Assembly: GCA_021414165.1 (NCBI GenBank)
Contig: JAIOPA010000017.1
Location: 1-10,819, forward strand
DNA length: 10,819 nt
Source of the DNA: Candidatus Eiseniibacteriota bacterium
GTDB lineage: Bacteria > Eisenbacteria > RBG-16-71-46
Reading direction: 5' to 3'
Shown in pieces: positions 5,661-10,819 of the stretch. The translations under genes and the position numbers were made by a program. How positions within the stretch are numbered: the stretch's first letter is position 1; every line of letters begins with the position of its first letter. The notes beneath the pieces were generated by a model. The model worked only from the letters and a program-made list of their open reading frames with translations. It was not told the DNA's origin and did not search any database.

Positions 5661-7072
5661 ACGATGCGGAACCGATCCACGAGGGTGCAACGGCGGATGC
5701 GCGTGAAGCTGCGCGCGGTGGTCATGCCCTCGCCCGTGGGGCTCGCGATCGTGAAGCTCGTCGGGCCCTCCCCGTTCCAGCCGAGGCCCGAGGCGTTGGG
5801 GCCGTTCTTCACGAAGATCGACGCGTCACAGGCGCGCGCCATCTTGTGCAGCTTGTCGATGTTGCGCGAGTGCATGCTGGCGGTGTGCCGGTAGCCGTGC
5901 TCGACCTCGACCGCGAAGTCGATCGCGTCATCGACGTGACGCACGCGCACGAGCGGCAGCACGGGCATCATGAGCTCGGTCCACAGGAACGGATGGTCGG
6001 CATCGACCTCGCAGACCACGAGCCGCGTGTCGTTGGGGCACGCGATGCCGGCCTCACGCAGGATCACGGCCGCGTCCTTACCGACGAACTTGCGGTTGAT
6101 GACCGCGTACTTGCGCGGGCCCTGCTCCTTCTCGAGGAGCATCTTGCGCAGCTTCTCGGTCTGATGCGGCGGCAACACCACCGCGCCCGAGCGCGCCAGG
6201 TTCTCCTTGAGCCGGTCGGCCACCAACGAGACGCAGACGATCTCCTTCTCGTCGGTGCAGATGATGTTGTTGTCGAGCGACGCGCCCATGACCAGATGCC
6301 GCGCAGCGGTCTCGAGGTCGGCCGTCTCGTCCACCACGCTCGGCGGATTGCCCGGGCCGGCGCAGATCGCCTTCTTGCCGGAGTCCATGGCCTCACGCAC
6401 CACCGCCGGACCACCGGTGACCACGTTGAGCCGGATGCCCTTGTAGCGCAGCAGCGCCTTGGCGATATCGAGCGTGGGCTCGGCCACCGAATGCAGCAGC
6501 GGCTCCGGTGCACCCGCGCGGCGCGCCGCACGGTTCACGAGATCGATCGTGAGCACCGACACCTTGCGGGCGTTCGGGTGCGGGCAGAACACACAGGTGT
6601 TGCCGCCCGCGATCATGGAGATGCCGTTGTTGACGATGGTCTCGCTCGGGTTCGTGACCGGCGTGATCACCGCGATCACGCCATAGGGCGCACGTTCCAT
6701 GAGCGTGAGGCCATGGTCACCCGTCCACGCCACCGGATCCAGATCCTCGGTGCCCGGCGTCTTCTCGGCGACCAGGCGGTTCTTGAGGATCTTGTCGGAC
6801 ACCCGGCCGAGCCCGGTCTCCTCGACCGCGAGCCGCGCGAGCTGTTCGGCGCTCGCGAGGATCGTGTCGCGGATCGAGGCGATGACGCGGTTGCGCACCT
6901 CGAGCGGCGTGTCGCGCCAGGCCTCGAACGCCCGCCGTGCTCCCGCCACCGCTTCATCGAGAGTGGCGTGGATGCCCAGCGGCTTCGCGGCACGCGGATC
7001 CGCCGGGTCGCGCTCGAGCCGCTCGAGCACCTCGGCGACGATGGATCCGATGCGCGCGGGATCGAGGCTCAT
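5657..7072 (-). CDS. CoA-acylating aldehyde dehydrogenase (PduP/EutE-like), microcompartment core enzyme
   Basis: A 471-residue enzyme converting a toxic aldehyde, NAD+ and CoA into acyl-CoA and NADH inside the microcompartment. Catalytic Cys272 lies in DNNIICTDEKE, the hallmark of the PduP/EutE group. TPVTNPSETIVNNGISMIAG (138-157) contains the conserved Asn141, and GLGWNGEGPTSF and IASPTGEGMTTARSFTRIRR near the C-terminus match BMC-associated members. Residues 5-21 (PARIGSIVAEVLERLER) form a predicted amphipathic helix followed by a Pro/Ala linker, which fits an N-terminal encapsulation peptide. The gene overlaps BMC-P copy 1 and BMC-T by ATGA on both sides, so shell and enzyme are translated together. 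The aldehyde cannot be named, since no signature enzyme is encoded here. Confidence 0.95.
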   Translation of the reverse strand: MSLDPARIGSIVAEVLERLERDPADPRAAKPLGIHATLDEAVAGARRAFEAWRDTPLEVRNRVIASIRDTILASAEQLARLAVEETGLGRVSDKILKNRLVAEKTPGTEDLDPVAWTGDHGLTLMERAPYGVIAVITPVTNPSETIVNNGISMIAGGNTCVFCPHPNARKVSVLTIDLVNRAARRAGAPEPLLHSVAEPTLDIAKALLRYKGIRLNVVTGGPAVVREAMDSGKKAICAGPGNPPSVVDETADLETAARHLVMGASLDNNIICTDEKEIVCVSLVADRLKENLARSGAVVLPPHQTEKLRKMLLEKEQGPRKYAVINRKFVGKDAAVILREAGIACPNDTRLVVCEVDADHPFLWTELMMPVLPLVRVRHVDDAIDFAVEVEHGYRHTASMHSRNIDKLHKMARACDASIFVKNGPNASGLGWNGEGPTSFTIASPTGEGMTTARSFTRIRRCTLVDRFRIV

Positions 7073-7374
7073 GCGGGCAGACCCGCCGACTTCACGTACA
7101 CGTCCTTGCCCGCCACCTCGACCGTGTCGACGATCCCGCAGATCACGTGATCGACCGGACGGTCCTTGGTGGCGTCGGTGAGCCGCGCCGACGAGCCGGC
7201 CGCGATGAGCACCAGCTCACCCACGCCTGCGCCCACGGCATCGACCGCGACGACCTGGTTGCCGGCCGGCTTGAACGACGCATCGACCTCACGGGCGAGC
7301 AGCAGCTTGAGACCCGACAGCGCCGGGTCCTTACGCGTGCTCACCACGGTGCCCAGCACCTTGGCGAGGATCAT
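7069..7374 (-). CDS. BMC-P (EutN/CcmL) pentameric shell vertex protein, copy 1
   Basis: A 101-residue vertex protein and the most canonical of the three. It has MILAKVLGTVVSTRKDPALS, GLKLLLAREVDAS, VVAVDAVGAGVGELVLIAAG, the family's SSAR, and DRPVDHVICGIVDTVEVAG, all hallmarks of EutN/CcmL. The start lies one base after the stop of the second BMC-H gene; longer in-frame openings upstream run backwards into that gene and are rejected. The end overlaps the aldehyde dehydrogenase start as ATGA. Confidence 0.95.
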   Translation of the reverse strand: MILAKVLGTVVSTRKDPALSGLKLLLAREVDASFKPAGNQVVAVDAVGAGVGELVLIAAGSSARLTDATKDRPVDHVICGIVDTVEVAGKDVYVKSAGLPA

Positions 7375-7375
7375 G

Positions 7376-7672
7376 TCACTTCTTGCCGGCGGTCTCGGGG
7401 CGGCGGATCGGCAGCGCGTCCTCGAGCTGGCCATGCGGGCGCGGGATGACGTGCACCGAGACGACCTCGCCGACCTTGGCCGCAGCGGCAGCACCGGCCT
7501 CGGTCGCGGCGCGCACGGCGGCGACATCACCGCGCACGACCGTGGTGACGTAGCCGCCACCGATCTTCTCGTAGTGCACCAGCGTCACGCGGGCCGCCTT
7601 CACCATCGCGTCCGACGCCTCGACCATGGCCACGAAGCCACGCGTCTCGATCAGGCCCAGGGCTTCTTCCAT
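7376..7672 (-). CDS. BMC-H hexameric shell protein (canonical PduA-like)
   Basis: A 98-residue single-domain BMC protein; hexamers tile the shell facets and their central pore passes metabolites. It aligns well with PduA: EALGLIETRGFVAMVEASDA, Lys25 at the hexamer edge (the tiling lysine), pore loop KIGGG at 36-40 (KIGSG in PduA), TVVRGDVAAVRAATEAG, and VIPRPH at 75-80 with the conserved edge Arg78. The pore residue usually Ser is Gly here, which should leave a slightly wider or less polar pore. GGAGG eight bases before the ATG supports the start. The gene is 30 bases downstream of the first BMC-H gene. Confidence 0.96.
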   Translation of the reverse strand: MEEALGLIETRGFVAMVEASDAMVKAARVTLVHYEKIGGGYVTTVVRGDVAAVRAATEAGAAAAAKVGEVVSVHVIPRPHGQLEDALPIRRPETAGKK

Positions 7673-7702
7673 CGTTGAATCCTCCGTGAAAGTCGACTGC
7701 TG

Positions 7703-8005
7703 CTAGATCGCCGACGAGCGGCGAGACAGGATCGCATCCTCGAGTTCGAGTCCCGGGGACGGGATGACATGCCCCCGGACCAGCTCACCGATCGCGGATG
7801 CGGCGGCGGAACCCGCGGCCACGGCCGCCTCGACCTCGGCGAGCTCGCCGCGGACCAGGACCGTGACCAACGCCGAGCGCGTCACTTCGTAACGCGTGAT
7901 CGTGACGCGGGCGGACTTCGTCATGGCATCCGCCGCCTCGACCGCTGCGGTGAAGCCACGCGTCTCGACCAATCCCAGCGAGCGACCCGGCGGGCGGGGT
8001 TCCAT
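7703..8005 (-). CDS. BMC-H hexameric shell protein with atypical pore and edge
   Basis: A 100-residue BMC-H protein, first gene of the operon. The fold is clear from LGLVETRGFTAAVEAADAMT, Lys30 at the edge, VTVLVRGELAEVEAAVAAG and a VIP strand end. Two usually conserved sites differ. The pore loop reads EVTRSAL where PduA has EKIGSGL, and the edge motif reads VIPSPG instead of VIPRPH, removing the Arg that packs between hexamers. Six to eight extra N-terminal residues rich in Pro and Arg precede the domain. I chose the ATG at 8005 because it is preceded by GGAGG (short three-base gap) and immediately precedes the domain; an in-frame ATG 15 codons upstream has no ribosome-binding site. The promoter at 8064-8092 lies just upstream. 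Confidence 0.93.
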   Translation of the reverse strand: MEPRPPGRSLGLVETRGFTAAVEAADAMTKSARVTITRYEVTRSALVTVLVRGELAEVEAAVAAGSAAASAIGELVRGHVIPSPGLELEDAILSRRSSAI

Positions 8006-8063
8006 GCGCCTCCATTCGCGATCCACGTGCACCGCGCGCATCTGCGCGTGGCACAAGGGAGCG

Positions 8064-8092
8064 AAGCTACCGCCGCATGGGGCGCGGGTCAA
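8064..8092 (-). promoter_or_regulatory. Sigma70-type promoter of the microcompartment operon
   Basis: On the minus strand TTGACC (8092-8087), a 17-base spacer and TAGCTT (8069-8064) form a strong candidate promoter. Transcription would start near 8057, giving a leader of about 50 bases before the first BMC-H gene. It lies about 70 bases past the terminator hairpin, so the operon appears insulated from the upstream ABC transporter genes. I see no clear operator palindrome or adjacent regulator gene. Confidence 0.7.
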
Positions 8093-8160
8093 CGCCGCAG
8101 AAGCGGGGCGGCCGGGTGCGGGCGGCAGCCGTCTCGACGGCGGATGGACCCTCCCGCCGG

Positions 8161-8197
8161 AAACAGAACACCCCCACGCCCAAGAGGCGTGAGGGTG
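8161..8197 (-). terminator. Rho-independent terminator, minus strand
   Basis: The minus-strand RNA would form a 12-base-pair stem between 8197-8186 and 8180-8169 with a five-base loop, followed by UUCUGUUU (8168-8161). The one non-Watson-Crick position is a U-G wobble on the minus strand but a C-A mismatch on the plus strand, which argues that the hairpin works in minus-strand RNA. It would stop transcription coming from the ABC transporter operon or from an unrecognised transcript in the gap. Confidence 0.7.
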
Positions 8198-8698
8198 GTG
8201 ATCATGGGCCCCGGCATGCGGACGCGCGAGTCGAGCACGATGGCTATGGCGCCGCGAGTTCCAGGGCCCTAATAAACGCTCCCCGTACCAACCGTGTGCA
8301 TGTCCGTAAGACTCCTTCGCTCGCGATAGGGGGATCAGCCCACAGACCGCCAAGCACGAGAAGGACAGGGAGCACATTCAAGCTTTCGCATCGTGGCCGG
8401 TCGCTGCCGGCGTTCGGTGCTGTAGCTAGACCATCGCAAGTGCGATGCCATGTCCGATTCGTGCGCGCCAGCGCCCGCATGTCGCTGCGAATGCGTGACG
8501 CGGACCCGTGTTCCGTGGCGATGTGGTTCCTTCGCGCTGCGCGGGGCCGCGCTTCCTGCACGCCTGCACGTTGCAGGACCGGGGCAACTTCCCCGACTCG
8601 CATGCGAGAACGGGGCAGCTCACCCAATACGCGGCCGTTCCGACGCGTTCCGCGTGGTCAGGCTGCCATTGGCGTGCGATCGCCGTTCAGCGGGTGCC
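8198..8698. other. Gene-poor intergenic stretch with several hairpins
   Basis: About 500 bases with no credible protein gene on either strand; open frames here encode Arg/Pro/Ala-rich strings with no recognisable motif. The middle (about 8270-8460) is visibly less GC-rich than the flanking genes. I see three compact inverted repeats: catcgca/tgcgatg at 8432-8447, tcctgca/tgcagga at 8554-8578, and a stem of ccccg and the self-complementary ctcgcatgcgag closing with cgggg at 8592-8617. The last lies about 80 bases after the dppF-like stop and has no U-run. No tRNA or rRNA signature was found. Confidence 0.5.
8592..8617. repeat. Inverted repeat (stem-loop) downstream of the dppF-like gene
   Basis: The 12-base perfect palindrome ctcgcatgcgag is flanked by ccccg and cgggg arms with one to two unpaired bases between, giving a long hairpin on either strand. 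It is about 80 bases past the dppF-like stop codon. Without a U-tract it is not a standard terminator; it may protect the 3' end of the transporter mRNA or be a protein-binding site. Confidence 0.5.
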
Positions 8699-10690
<1,992 letters not shown>

Positions 10691-10694
<4 letters not shown>

Positions 10695-10819
10695 CGCTTG
10701 CTCCCTCCGACCCGTCGCGGATCGAGTGCGTCACGCAGCCCGTCGCCCAGGAAGTTGAATGCCATCACGGTCACGAAGATCGCGCACCCCGGCGTGAGCA
10801 ACATCCAGGGGAACGACGT
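10691..10819 (-). CDS. dppC: Peptide ABC transporter permease (DppC/OppC-type), C-terminal end
   Basis: The last 42 codons of an inner-membrane permease run into the window from beyond 10819. The visible end carries a final hydrophobic helix (PGCAIFVTVMAFNFLGDGLR) and then DALDPR; LGDGLRDALDPR is the hallmark ending of DppC/OppC permeases. The stop overlaps the start of the DppD-type ATPase as ATGA. The EAA loop that contacts the ATPases and any N-terminal segment lie outside the window. Confidence 0.92.

Noticed and set aside
5109..5690. Longer BMC-T start adding ten residues
   Set aside because: The extra residues are unlike the family, have no ribosome-binding site, and would overlap the dehydrogenase more deeply; the ATGA start at 5660 matches other junctions and PduT length.
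5456..7150. Long plus-strand open frame (564 codons) opposite the aldehyde dehydrogenase
   Set aside because: It is the antisense shadow of a gene with intact catalytic motifs; its composition (Arg/His/Asp-rich) and lack of domains argue against coding.
8272..8318. Possible ten-codon leader peptide (AAGGAG, then ATG, product MHTVGTGSVY) on the minus strand upstream of the terminator
   Set aside because: The spacing is rather long (about ten bases), no codon run suggests an attenuator, and the BMC promoter lies downstream of the hairpin, so a link to BMC control is not supported.
7703..8377. Longer version (224 codons) of the first BMC-H gene
   Set aside because: The upstream part crosses the terminator hairpin and the promoter and encodes no domain; the BMC fold begins just after the ATG at 8005.
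8244..8627. 127-codon minus-strand open frame in the intergenic gap
   Set aside because: There is no ribosome-binding site or recognisable motif, it is rich in Arg and Ala, and it crosses several hairpins. GC-rich non-coding DNA often gives frames of this length.

Overview
The window is GC-rich throughout, apart from one intergenic stretch. Every gene I can support lies on the minus strand, so transcription runs from high to low coordinates. Three things point towards Gemmatimonadota or a relative in the Fibrobacterota-Chlorobiota-Bacteroidota group: a 31-residue COX24-like mini-protein of a kind I know from Bacteroidota, promoters of the TTGAC-N17-TAgctT type, and an HU / mini-protein / RNase R-like / EPSP synthase gene string. 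This assignment is an inference; Planctomycetota or other GC-rich phyla cannot be excluded.

Region 1 (10819 to 8699) is the end of a dipeptide/oligopeptide ABC importer operon. It holds the last 42 codons of a DppC-type permease, a complete DppD/OppD-type ATPase, and a DppF/OppF-type ATPase interrupted by a single in-frame amber codon with an intact downstream half.

Region 2 (8698 to 8006) is intergenic. It is visibly less GC-rich in its middle, carries several hairpins, and has a minus-strand Rho-independent terminator at 8161-8197. About 70 bases further on is a near-consensus promoter (8064-8092).

Region 3 (8005 to 4538) is a compact seven-gene bacterial microcompartment (BMC) operon in the order BMC-H, BMC-H, BMC-P, acylating aldehyde dehydrogenase, BMC-T, BMC-P, BMC-P. 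Genes are separated by 0-30 bases or overlap by ATGA. It provides all three shell building blocks and one core enzyme. There is no signature aldehyde-producing enzyme, PduL-type phosphotransacylase or alcohol dehydrogenase here. With a promoter at the front and a new promoter overlapping the last stop codon, it looks like a bounded shell-plus-ALDH satellite whose partner enzymes must lie elsewhere. Two shell proteins depart from family norms. The PduT-like trimer has Ser at the [4Fe-4S]-binding Cys position. One BMC-H has a rebuilt pore loop and lacks the PRPH edge motif.

Region 4 (4541 to 1) is housekeeping: an FmdB-family zinc ribbon protein, an HU/IHF protein, the mini-protein, an RNase R-like exonuclease, a PilZ protein fused to a histone-H1-like lysine-rich tail, aroA (EPSP synthase) and the first codons of cmk. 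Two of these genes have no normal start codon that keeps essential residues. The rnr-like gene appears to have lost one base just after its start. aroA appears to begin with CTG in a CTGA overlap where other junctions here use ATGA. Together with the amber codon, these are either real lesions or unusual starts, or consensus errors in the assembly.
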